NCBI GenBank assembly: GCA_018466975.1
Contig: CM031558.1
Coordinates: forward strand, 1,364,001 to 1,428,000
Reading direction: 5' to 3'
Origin: Sparassis latifolia
Taxonomy: Eukaryota; Basidiomycota; Agaricomycetes; Polyporales; Sparassidaceae
DNA length: 64,000 nt
The translations under genes were made by a program, and so were the position numbers. Of this stretch, positions 15,464 through 26,098 are shown piece by piece. A model generated the notes under the pieces. That model was not told the origin of the DNA, made no database searches, and saw nothing but the letters and a program-made list of their open reading frames with translations. Every line of letters starts with the position of its first letter. The stretch's first letter is position 1.

Positions 15464-16443
15464 TCAAAGAGACACATACATGGATGCAATTGGGTGGCTC
15501 CAGTCCATCCTCTGCTCAGGAGGCATCGACATCCATGCATTGAAGATATTAAACCAGTAGTGACGCCCACTGCGTGGCAGCTTCACATCCAGATCAACAC
15601 CAACTTCCACACTTGTGAGAGCAAGGAACCCGCGATGATCCATCACGGCAGACAATTCGCCCGCGTACAAGTACCGCGTGCGGAAAGTGCAGTACCGCTT
15701 CTTATATTCAGTGGCATCAAACACGCAGGCTTTTCCGAGTGGCACACCACGGTTGCGTGCAATCTGTGCAATGGAGAGGCCGCATGTGCTGTCAAGTGGT
15801 GCAAAGAACTCCTCATATGTAGTGGTCCATTCCGCATCAGCATACCAGCGCACACGGACCATCTGTGGTGTGTGGAAGATATTCGACCTTATGTCATACC
15901 GGCTAAGGGGAGCATATTCTGACCAAGGGTTGAGCAAACCTCCAAATGCAGAGACAGACATGATAAACAAACCCGCCAGAGCTATAACTGGTACACCATG
16001 TGACACTTCTGCACAGGACTCTATCAGATCCGCTGGGAGGATACCATCATGCAAGAGCTCAAGCTTTCGGCGAGGCTACATGTGAGGTATTTCGAAAAAG
16101 TCCGGAAGCTTTGTAAAATTGCACGCACTGTCACCTTTGCAACACTCCAAATTTCCGCACACTTCACCAGATCCAGAGAACCCTCCCCATCAAGTTGCAT
16201 AATAGCCTGGGAGAAGCCGGAGCCTGGTAGTGGCCCGTAGTCGTACATGCGGACGGTGACATACCTGCGACACATCGGGAATGAGCTATCGCAGTGCGAT
16301 GGGCTAATCACCTACTTGTAGGGGAAAAGCCACGTTTCGGGCTGATTGGTGTGGCAAGTGCACCCACAGTACGTACGGGAGGTCGGGCCCCGATTATCGG
16401 CGACAGACTGGGGATATGTTGGTGGATTGATGTATTCTGTCAT
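15464..16443 (-). CDS. Uncharacterised 289-aa protein, three exons
   Basis: Exons 16443-16316, 16264-16135 and 16075-15464 join with GT-AG introns of 51 bp (16265-16315) and 59 bp (16076-16134) to give 870 coding bases, an exact multiple of three. The start is MTEYINPPTYPQ. Residues about 25-31 hold a Cys-rich YCGCTCH cluster. A hydrophobic, possibly membrane-associated stretch (GVPVIALAGLFIMSV) lies near the middle; the rest is globular. I recognise no family. Clean splicing and an uninterrupted frame beside a decayed transposon suggest a real host gene, possibly lineage-specific. Confidence 0.62.
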
Positions 16444-17013
16444 GGCCAAGCCTAGGGGTGAACTTCAAATTGAACCAGACTATTGTCCTAGGTGGAATGA
16501 AGTACTACTACTCTGCCGCACCGTCACGGTCAGGGGTGGGCATGACGTCATGGTAGGTAGGTAGGTAGGTAGGTAACCGGCATTGGTCCCATTCAGGAAC
16601 GCCGCATGCGCTCCAGTATTCCAAGCGGATTGGCGAGGGACTTCTCAACATCGATGACACCTTGTGCGACGACGGCGACAACGAGATTGAACGCTCTACG
16701 GGCAGATCCAGTTCGCGGAGCAGTGGTACGTGCCTTCGGAGTACGGACAATGACTAACCTCGCGAGCATGACTTCATCTTCTCGCTGGCGCTCGGGTTCT
16801 TCGTTAAACGGCATCATTTAGTGCTGTTACTATTTTCTAATGGGCTGCTGCTCTTGCCGCATGGTGTCTCGACCTCTGTTCGGATACCCACCTCGCAGCA
16901 ATGTTCCGGTACATGAACGTGCGCCAGTAAGACGTCTACATGTCATATCAGACATTAACGGTGTGATATCCTGTTAGGCGTCACAACGTCTATCAGTACG
17001 GACCAATAAGAGT
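16444..17013. other. Intergenic with a TAGG microsatellite
   Basis: A GTAG/TAGG tetranucleotide repeat lies at about 16553-16575. A 74-codon minus-strand frame (16593-16817) lacks supporting features. Otherwise nothing is seen. Confidence 0.5.
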
Positions 17014-18064
17014 TTACAGTGACTTCTCGAATGCGATCAACTCCTCCAGCTTGCCAATGCTCGTATTCTGCACGTCCGCACTAGCAAGCGGACCGCGAAC
17101 AAGCGTATTCCCATACCCGAAATGCTTCGCAACCATCGCCTTGATACCCCCAATGCTGCCCAGCTTCCCAAGCTCCCAGTCGGCGTTGCTCAGCAGCGCC
17201 TGGATCTTCTGCGCCTCCTCCAGCTTCCCCGCCTTATACAGGCGGTACAGTTCTGTATGAGCTTTTGGCGCGATGTTGGGAAGGGCGCCAATGAGCCCTG
17301 CGCTGCCGCAGACGAGGCCGGGTAGGAAGACGTCGGATACTCCGGGGAAGGTGGCGAATTTCGAGGCGGGAACGGAGGACGTCAGACGCTGTAATTTGCC
17401 GATCATGCCACAGGAGAGCTTTGTACCGACGATGTTGGGATGCTGTGCGAGAGCGCCAATGATGTCAGAGTCCAGGTTGAGGCCGGCGGTGACAACTGGA
17501 AAGTTGTACACCATGGTCGGGATTGGAGACGCATCAGCAACCTGTTATGTTTAAAATAAATAAATAAACATGTGCTTATCGGCCAGAGAAATGGACCGCA
17601 CCTCCCGATGGAATTGCAGAATTCTCTCTGGCGTCATCTGGGGAGGCCATAACCCAGGCGTCAGAACGAGACAGAAAGCAGCGCCTGCCTCAGCAGCATC
17701 CTTGCATAATTTCTTCGTCTCGCGCGTAGATTGACCCCCGGTCCCAGCAATAATGACGACTTGCGAGAAACCGTTCTCATCAAGAGTCTGCCTAGTAACC
17801 CGGATCGTCTCCTTTCTTTCATCATGAGACAGGTGCTGTGCCTCGCCGTTGCTTCCCTGAACGAGGATCCCCGTTACCCCACCCTACAACATCCCAGACA
17901 AACGAGATTGGTGAGCACGGCACAGCCGAGCAATTAATAGCGCATGCCTGAGCAAGTCGTAGAACGTGCGACTTGATAGGAGGAATGTCCAGTTCCTCAT
18001 TCTCGTCGAAAAACAGGACTGCGGGGACGTAAACACCAGAGGGAGGTGGGACGTTGTTGGTCAT
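17014..18064 (-). CDS. DHDPS/HOGA-family lyase (dihydrodipicolinate synthase-like, 4-hydroxy-2-oxoglutarate aldolase type)
   Basis: Exons 18064-17948, 17883-17602 and 17541-17014 give 308 residues, the usual size of the class I aldolase TIM-barrel family (about 300 aa). Visible motifs: GILVQGSNGE (phosphate/carboxylate loop), VIIAGTGG, MVYNFPVV with the catalytic Tyr, and IVGTKLSCG carrying the expected Schiff-base Lys. Fungi lack the diaminopimelate lysine pathway, so a 4-hydroxy-2-oxoglutarate or related keto-acid aldolase role is more likely than lysine synthesis; the substrate is inferred. Intron 1 (17884-17947) has a GC donor (CAG|GCATGC), supported because splicing there restores the conserved GGVTGILV run; intron 2 is 17542-17601. 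The gene is divergent from MGM1. Confidence 0.88.
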
Positions 18065-18736
18065 GTCTGAGGGGGAGGGTCTAACTTCGAGTCATACGGT
18101 TTTATCGCTATCTCGCGCGAATCGCGATATGGTGAGCTCGCGGACATACTCCGGCGGCAAGCCCGTAGGGATTCCGCTGGGATGGTGGATCTGTGAAGTG
18201 GAGGATCATGAGACAGGCCGTGGACGATACTTCGCCCGTGCGTGTACGTGACCTGATAGCGACGGTCCGACGCGCCACCACTTGGATGTTCGCCAGATTC
18301 TTGGGGTTGAACCCCTTACCAGAGCCAGCTTGAAAAAAGGTACGAAGGCCTGCGATACCGGCATCCCGACGAATGCTGTAAAGATTTCCGTCAAAGCTGA
18401 TGACAAGGACAACTTTTGTCGTCGATGCACGAGAAGATGGGATAAACCACAGTAAGAAAAGTTACTTACCTGCTTATGATCCCTTTTTACATCATTCAAA
18501 CTCAGATAGTCCGAGGATTATACTCTGTGTAGTGCCAGTAAGAAACTTTGTTTCCTCTTGCCGTCGCTACAACGTAAGCCGGACTGGGCAGGTCCTCTGC
18601 GGTCAGACTGATGTTTTTGCAGGGACTTTGTCTGTTACGCTCACTCAGGTTATACGGACAGACGACCTAGAGGATTGGGTCTGATCATTTTCCGGGAGCA
18701 ACTTCATCGTATTGAACACAGGGACCACCGCCGCTG
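18065..18736. promoter_or_regulatory. Divergent intergenic region between the DHDPS-like gene and MGM1
   Basis: 672 bp between two divergently transcribed genes, presumed to hold both promoters. A minus-strand open frame of about 100 codons (18120-18420) has no ATG in frame and no known motif. No clear TATA or CCAAT pair is assigned. Confidence 0.4.
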
Positions 18737-21700
18737 ATGTACTCTGCACTCCGACGCATCGCATCCGCTTTCCCGCTAAAAAAGGCCCTGGCGTATGGCT
18801 TGAACACAGCTCGTCGGCGAGCGGTGGTCTTGCGGCCCGTCCACAGGCAGTTCAATACCTTTCTGACATCCCGCAGCCTCCGGTTGAACCGTCGCACTGC
18901 CTCGTCCCTGGCTGCACTACGACGCATTCACATACGCGCCATTTCCTACACGTCCATTCCGAGATTCGTGCTCAGGGCGTTCCGTGTACCGATTGCCGCA
19001 GGCGCAGTAGGTGCAGGGGGATTCACGTATGCTAATTACCGATTCGAGGGTGAGTGTTGCGTTTCGTGCGAGGTTGCAGATATGAATGACCTCTGTACTG
19101 TGCAACAGAGTTCCGCAAGAAGTCAGAGGACTGGATCTCATCTGTACAGGACACTGCTTCAGACATCATAGACTCTGCCTCGGAAGCAGTCAAGTCCGTC
19201 TCGTCGCGTGTCTCTGACGTGAAGCTGCCCACTTTTACAGCTCCCCAGTTCTTGAAGGCCTTCATCTCGTCTCTGGAGCACAGAGGACAGCGGAGTGACG
19301 GAGATCATGATGGCGGCAGTTCTAGTGGTTCAGGGAGGGGACAGCCAGATGGGGACGAAGCTGCAGCTCTGGCCATGATGATGGCGGCTGCGACATTGTC
19401 TCCTTCAGACTCGACTGCGATAGACGGCAACGGGTTGACCGCAGATGCACGTCAAAACGGCCTGATGCATTTGACGAGGAAGCTCATCGAAATCAGGACC
19501 ATGTTGCTCAGCATAGACCAGAGTGATGCGCTTAAATTACCTAGCATCGTCGTCATCGGGAGTCAAAGCTCCGGGAAGAGTTCAGTGCTTGAAGCCATCG
19601 TTGGACACGAATTCTTACCAAAGTGCGTTTATTATTACCTTATCCGTTGTACTTGACTTATCGATTATGAAAGGGGCAACAACATGGTGACACGTCGACC
19701 TATTGAGCTTACGTTGATCAATACTCCCGCAGTGAACGGAAAGGAGCCAGAGGAGTATGGCGAATTCCCTGGCCTCGGCCTTGGAAAGATTTCGGACTTC
19801 TCAAATATTCAACGTACGCTTACTGACCTCAACCTCGCCGTGCCTGCTTCCGACGCTGTTTCCAACGAACCCATTGACCTTCGAATATACAGTTCCCGCG
19901 TGCCCGATCTTACTCTCATTGACCTGCCTGGTTATATTCAGATCGCTTCCTTGGACCAGCCAGATTCACTGAAGGAGAAGATCGCAGGCCTCTGCGAGAA
20001 ATACATCCGGGAGCCCAACATCATCCTTGCCGTGTGTGCCGCCGACGTCGATCTTGCAAACTCACCAGCGCTGCGAGCAAGCCGGAAGGTCGACCCTCTC
20101 GGCCTGCGGACCATCGGTGTGGTGACGAAGATGGATCTCGTGCCGCCGGATCAGGGAGCCTCAGTGCTATCGGGGAACCGGTACCCGCTACATCTTGGTT
20201 ATGTCGGCGTGGTCTGCAAGCCATCGGCAAAGCAGCGGCGGGCCGATTCGACAGCACTCGTCGTGCACCGGACCGAGAGTGAATATTTCCACATGCACCG
20301 CGAACAATTCGGAAGCTCGTCCTCGCTGATGGTTGGCACCGACACGCTGCGGCGAAGGCTGATGGAGGTGCTCGAGTCCTCCATGGCGTCGTCGCTGCAC
20401 GGGATCACGAACGCGGTGCAACTCGAGCTTGAGGAGGCGCAGTACCAATTCAAGGTGCAGTACAACGATCGGCGGATCACCGCCGAGTCGTATGTCGCGG
20501 AGACGATAGACGCGCTCAAAGCGCGCTTCAAGGGGTTCACCACTCAGTTCCGCAGGCCGCACGTGCGCGCGCGTCTCAAGGCGATGCTGGACGAGAAGGT
20601 GCTCAATGTGCTCGAGCAGTTGTACTGGTCCGACAAGCGCGCGGCGGAGCTCAGCGCGCTCGCCGTGGACGCGCGGGTGCGCCCAGAAGACGTAGAGCCG
20701 TACTGGCGGTACAAGCTCGACGCGGCGTCGTCGCTCCTCACCAAGTCCGGCGTCGGGCGCGACGCGACGCTGCTAGTCGCGGATGGGCTGCGCGCGCTGA
20801 TTGATTCTATCGCGGCGGGCGAGCCATTTACGTATCACCCTCGCGCAGCGGAGCGCCTCATCCAGTTCTCGCACCAGATCTTGCGCGACCGCATCGGCAT
20901 CACGTCAGACCAGGTCGAGAACTGCATCAAGCCGTACAAGTACGAGGTCGATGTCGACGAGCGCGAGTGGGAGACAGGCCGCACGCAGGCGGTGGAACTC
21001 TTCGACCGCGAGATGAAGATGTGCGAGGGCAAGCTGGTTGAGATCAGGAAGAAGGTTGGCGGGAGCCGCAGGCTCAGCAGCCTCGTATCGTACGTGCAGA
21101 GCTTGGAGGAGAAGGAGCGCGAGAAGAAGCAGCGGCGGTTGACCGCGACGGAAGAGGAGAGCGCAGGAGTGAGCAGCGATACCAACGGCGACGACTACCG
21201 GTACCCTCCCGCGCAGATTCTCGACGGTACGTCTCCCCTCATCTCTCAACGCCTCTCACTTCTAAAATAGTGGGATGACACCTAGCACGGACCGCGATGC
21301 TCTGCAGCGACCGCATCAGCATCCTCAAGCTGCGTCTCGGCGCGCTGAAGTCCAAACGGTGCAAGGCGGGGCCGCAGAACGACGTGCTCTGCCCCGAGAT
21401 CTTCCTCAACGCTGTCGCGGACAAACTCGCTTACACCTCCGCGATGTTCATCAATATCGAGCTGCTCGACCACTTCTTCTATCAGGTGCGCTCTCCCCAC
21501 CACTCACGCTCACGTGGACTCAGATGCTGACTGTCGGGTGCAGTTCCCCGCGAGATCGACTCGCGGCTGCTGTACGACCTCGACCGCCGGGAGATCGTCG
21601 AGTTCGCGCGTGAGAACCCGGTCGTCCGGCGGCATCTCGACCTCCAGGAGCGGAAAGACAAGCTCGAGGAGGTGCGTCCTTACTTTCACGCTTTTTATTC

Positions 21701-21819
21701 TTCCTCATCGACCATTTTGGCAGGTTATGAAGCAGCTCAGCAGCCTGGCGACGCTCCGGCCGGACGTGCAGCAGGCACCACGGCGGCAGCGGGGGCTCTT
21801 CGGGGGGATGTTCACTTGA
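18737..21819 (+). CDS. MGM1: Mitochondrial inner-membrane dynamin-like GTPase Mgm1/OPA1 (one apparent frameshift)
   Basis: Mediates inner-membrane fusion and cristae and mtDNA maintenance. Exons: 18737-19049, 19109-19622, 19674-21226, 21286-21485, 21544-21671, 21724-21819 (about 934 aa). Features in order: an Arg-rich mitochondrial presequence, a membrane anchor near residues 80-100 ([13 protein letters not shown]), an Ala/Met-rich segment around [11 protein letters not shown] that fits the rhomboid (Pcp1) cleavage region, G1 GSQSSGKSS, switch Thr in [10 protein letters not shown]3 DLPG, G4 TKMD, then middle and GED regions. Exon 5 is 128 bp where 129 is needed: its first codons only read FPREIDSRL if one more C is present in the CCCC run at 21546-21549. 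This may be a sequencing error or a real null allele. Confidence 0.93.
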
Positions 21820-22056
21820 TAGGCCTGCCTCTCAGGCAAGCGAGTTTCGCTCACACTGCTCCCGATTAAATTTAAGTGGCTACGCTCAGGATGGGGATGG
21901 TCGGCTGTATTGGATTAATGTTGTACGATCGTTACTGTTCGCTTAATATACCTCCCTTCCACTCAGGCATATTATATTCTGTACTTGTCCGAACTCGGAT
22001 CCTCGTCGGTCGTGGGTAATATCATTAGGGGAGATATGCAATGTATGCTGGAAAGT

Positions 22057-22765
22057 CTATAGCTTCGCCTTTGCTCTCGATGCCTGTGAGAGGTGTGAGC
22101 GGGCAAAATGTTTATAGAGTACAGACGGTGAACCGACCTTCAGTACGCCGTCGAGCTTGGTTGCGAACATGATGTTGCCCTTCGTTTTCAGCTTGCCGGT
22201 CATGAACGCCTTCTGGCCGTCGAGCTGTAGATCGACCGTTAGCCATCAGCCCGCACAGATGCGATCAGTTGGGGCGAGGTGCACGGCATCGCGAAAAACT
22301 TCGAAGGCGCAAAAAAAAGTGGGGCAAGGAAGCGCAGCAGAGATGCGAAGGGGAGGAGAACCAGCAGCCCACCTTGCCCAGCGCGAGCTGCTCGAACGTC
22401 TCGTCCGAGAGCATGATGGTGACATTCGGCTTCGCCGTGCCCGCGCCCTTGCGCACCGCGCCGAGCGTTTTGAGGTCGATCGTCCACGTCGCCTCCGCGC
22501 CCGCGTCGTTCTTCACGTGCAGCTCGAAGATGCCGTTCGTCTGTGTGCGCCGCTCAGTACCGGCGAGGAAGGGGGATGAAGGGGAAGGGACGCACCTTTT
22601 TGAGCTGCGCCTTCTTCTCCTCGTCGCTGTACGCCGCGAACACGTCGTTCAGTGCGACGAGGATGTCGGACGCCTGCGGCCGAGCCCATCAGTGCTCCGG
22701 CTCGTCGTATCCTGTCTTAGTTTAACCATTCGCACCTTGAACCCCTCTACTTTGAGATCGGACAT
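22057..22765 (-). CDS. SCP2 sterol-carrier/non-specific lipid-transfer protein with PTS1
   Basis: Five exons (22765-22736, 22673-22596, 22540-22373, 22224-22138, 22083-22057) give 129 residues, all in phase. The protein is a single SCP2 fold: VFAAYSDEEKKAQLKK, FELHVKNDAG, WTIDLKT, NVTIMLSDETFEQLALGK, AFMTGKLKTKGN. It ends in KAKL, and AKL fits the peroxisomal PTS1 consensus, so it should be imported into peroxisomes and bind fatty acyl-CoA or sterols, like the yeast oleate-induced POX18 group. Transcription converges with MGM1, with a 237-bp gap between the stops. Confidence 0.92.
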
Positions 22766-23021
22766 GGTGGGCAAGCGAGTGTGGCCAGGAACGAGGGGTA
22801 GTGGTGCAAAGGAGGAGAGAGAGGAGTAGATATGTGGTGTACTGTACGTACCACGGCGGGCAGTGCCAGCGCGCTCTCATGTGATATCGCACTCAACCGC
22901 TGCAGGCTCACGCAATTCAGGCGAGAAATACGAGAAAGCTATTACACGGATATAATAGACGGTGCATACGCTCAGGCTCATACTACAGCACGAGAGACAG
23001 ATGAACACTCGAGGCTCGCAA

Positions 23022-24346
23022 CTACTCGTCTTCCTCGCTCCCCCCCTCTCCCTCGTCCTCGTCCGCCGCGCCGCTGCCGCCCTTCCACTCGCGCTCCCAC
23101 AGCGGGATACCCTCCTCGTCCGCATGCGCCGTCGAGACTGTGAGTGCAGGGTGCTCCGGCGCGAGGACGCTCCGCGCGAACGTCAGGCGCGTGACGAGAT
23201 CCTGGCGGTCATTAAGCAGTGTCCTAATATACTCAATCGCTGGCGGGTGATGGGATAACACCGTCAGAGGGCGCACAGCGCAACGACGACAGCAAGCGAC
23301 TCACTCTTCGACAGCACGACGTTCTCGCTGCGCGGTCCCGCACGCCCATCGGCGGTCTTCTCGTCCTCGCCTCGTCGCTTGCGCTTCCGCGCCTTGTCCT
23401 CGCGTCCGCCGCCCGAGGCCGAACTGGCATTCGCATTCGTGCTCGCATCCGCCGCGCTCGCCTCATCGTCGAGCCGGATTGCTTCGCGCAGTGCCGGGAC
23501 CGCATCGCAGAGCGCCTCGTACCCCCGGCGGATATTCGCACGGCGCTTCTGCTCACTCTGGATGTGATTTGCGCGCTTCTGCGACGGCGAGAGCAGCGCG
23601 GGCTTCGACGGTGCCGCAGGGACTGCGGATCTTCGGGCGGACTGCGATGGGCGCCGAGCTTTCGCTGGGGCGGCGGCGGCGGCGGAGGGAGTATTGGCGG
23701 GAAGAATTGGAGCAGAGGTATCCTCTGGTGGGGTGGGGCGTGCTCGTTTTGCGACGGTGCCGTCGCCGGCACTGGATATTGAGCCGCCGACCTGGTGGTC
23801 CCGTGGGAGCGCACGCTTGGATGTGGAGGCTGACGAGGGCGGTACAGATGGGCGCGCAGAGACGTTCAGTGAGGCTAGGGTGAACGCCGACGAAGACGAT
23901 GTTGGCTGATCGTGCTGCTGCTGCTGCTGCTGGGGACGGTATGACGAGAAGGAGTAGGGGCTGTGGCGGTCGTACCGGCCGTGGTTGGACCGTGCGGGGT
24001 CATGGGCATCCGGGGTAAAGCTCGGCCAATGCGACACACCACTGCCGGAGCGGCTCGTCCCCCCTGTCTTCGCACTCGCACTCGCGCTCAAACTTGCAAT
24101 GGCGCCCCCGCTACTACTCCCACCGGCCGCAGCGGTGGCCGCCTTGTTGCTAAGAGGGGCGTTGGCAGCACCGAAGGAAAGAAGCTCCTTGGTCGCGCGG
24201 GCGAGAGCCTCCTTTCCCTGCTTGTGGGGGATCTTGTCGGCGAGGGCGGGGTGGAAACCGCGCCATTCGACAGAGTCGTGGGCGTGGTGGTCGAGGAAGC
24301 CGTTGAAGAGGCGGGACTCAGCGGCGGTGAGTAGGTGCTGCGACAT
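23022..24346 (-). CDS. bHLH transcription factor with an expanded loop (419 aa)
   Basis: Two exons (24346-23305, 23239-23022; intron 23240-23304) give 420 codons. The start at 24346 (MSQHLLTAAESRLF) is preferred over an upstream ATG at 24430 because an ordered N-terminal segment begins there. The middle is Ser/Ala/Pro-rich with a short poly-Gln run. The basic region and helix 1 read KRANHIQSEQKRRANIRRGY; helix 2 (SENVVLSKTIEYIRTLL) spans the exon junction. Between the helices is a loop of about 55-60 residues rich in Ala, Ser and Lys/Arg, far longer than the usual 5-15. The C-terminus is acidic. Predicted E-box DNA binding in the nucleus; targets unknown. Confidence 0.85.
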
Positions 24347-26098
24347 CGAGCGGGGAGGGCGAGACACCTTATTTACCCCGCACTCCATTCCCCCCTCGTG
24401 ATTAAATGTGCCCGGCTGTCCCCGCCCCACTCCGGCCGACCCGACCGATTGGCGGCCCGGCCCCCCATTCGGTCCCCGGCCTCCGCGGCCCTGCTACGCC
24501 TCCGGTGCACCTCGGCCTTCCCCCGGTCTCTGTGACCTTCGCTTCCGTGACCGCCTCCGAGTCGGTGTCCTCTGCCAGGCTGCTTTGCTCGTCTCCTGCG
24601 CTCTATCCACCACTCTCGTCTTCAAACCATGCAAGCGCGACCGCGCTGTCCCACATTCCAACACCCGATGTGGATCGACATTAATTCTGGCTTGGCCAAT
24701 CGTCCGCGTGCTCAGGCTTAGTACTGCCGGATGAGCGAGTCCTCGAGCCTCATGACACCTTTTGGTTTCCGTTTGAGATGGATCTCTTCCTGCTGCGACT
24801 GCATAGCGTCGGACGTCCGCAGACACCGACATCCTCCGCGATGACGATCGCAGGCACCCCCAGTGGGTGCTGTTGCGGCGCTCGTGCATTGCTCGTACAC
24901 TCTACATAGTAAATATTGTCTCAGTCGCCAACCTAACCCCACATATTCACATTCGATACAACCCTTCGGAGCTTCACCAACTGCAGATCATCGCCGTGCA
25001 TTACCTGCCGACCAGGAAGAAGTTACCGCGGAAAGGATATTTTGGATATTCGTCGCGACTTTCCCCAACCTCGGCCTAGGCCTAACACCCGAAGCCGTTC
25101 TCTGCGTCGTCGCGCATCAGGAGACGGTCCCCATACCTACGGCATTTACCAGGCAATGCACACGCGCCACGATGCTGCTGCGCCTGCTGCGGTGGGAGCT
25201 GCGTCCTCACCATCAAACTAGAAGCATCAAGAACCGAACGTAGTCTGGTCCAATGCGGCCGCCCTACGCATATGCACCATCGTTACCTTCTTCAACTTCC
25301 ATAATTGGCCTAACGTCTAGCACTCTAGAGGACGGTACGACGTCGACAACACATGATTCACTTCTTTGTAGGTCCTTTTAAGAACCTGTCTCTAGCAAAG
25401 AATGTTGACGCGATACGTGCGATGCGCCTCAGGCCTTGTTGACGCAGACATCAGACAGGACCGCGAGCGTGGAATCGAAGAGTATCGAGGTGTCGCCCTC
25501 GATTACTTTATGCTCCAGTGCGATAATTACCGCCGAAGTCCCGACTGAGCTACTGCAGGTATTAATGCTATAGAGCCTGAGTTGAAGATAGCCTCTAGAC
25601 TGAGCGCACGCGGCTCCCGAGGGCGCATCCTGGCCCTGACTGCCTTGAGCATACCTGGAGGTGAACTCTCAGCATTATTTCGAAGCACACAAACATGGCG
25701 ACGAAGCGAGGTCGCCAATAATTGCGCAGACTTTGAATGTCAATGTTAGTCCATGTGTACCGTATCAAAACATGTGAGTTCATTCAGAGTATTGCATACT
25801 GTGTGTGTCACAGATGCGCATGCAACTCTTGAGTGGTGACGCGCGTGGCGAGTATGATAGCATATATGTATGTGGTTCAAACCAAGGCAGACTTGGGCGA
25901 ACTCGAAGACAAGCGCGGCCACCAGGGTAGGCGCGAAATTGATGGTTGCTTCGGGTCAACGTCGATAACGATGTTTAGGAGGAGCGATATATATTTTATA
26001 CCATTTAGTTAACCTACAAATGTAAAACCAGCCCGAGTAGTCCTGCATGCGATCGTGAGATTGCAGAGGACAAGCAGGAAATTTCGCTTACCGCCTGC
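24347..26098. other. 1.75-kb intergenic region, no gene seen
   Basis: Pyrimidine- and GC-rich near the bHLH start (its probable promoter), then mixed sequence. No conserved open frame, tRNA arms or repeat family recognised. Confidence 0.5.

Noticed and set aside
16593..16817. 74-codon minus-strand frame near the TAGG repeat
   Set aside because: Short, low-information, no homology recognised.
18120..18499. Minus-strand open frames in the DHDPS-MGM1 intergenic region, including a consensus CAG|GTAAGT donor
   Set aside because: The longest frame has no ATG, spliced versions change frame, and no domain is recognisable; treated as promoter region.
20188..20562. Long antisense frames inside MGM1
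   Set aside because: Shadows of GC-rich coding sequence; the plus strand is clearly the dynamin.
22239..22829. Plus-strand frames over the SCP2 gene
   Set aside because: Antisense to five in-phase SCP2 exons with good splice sites.
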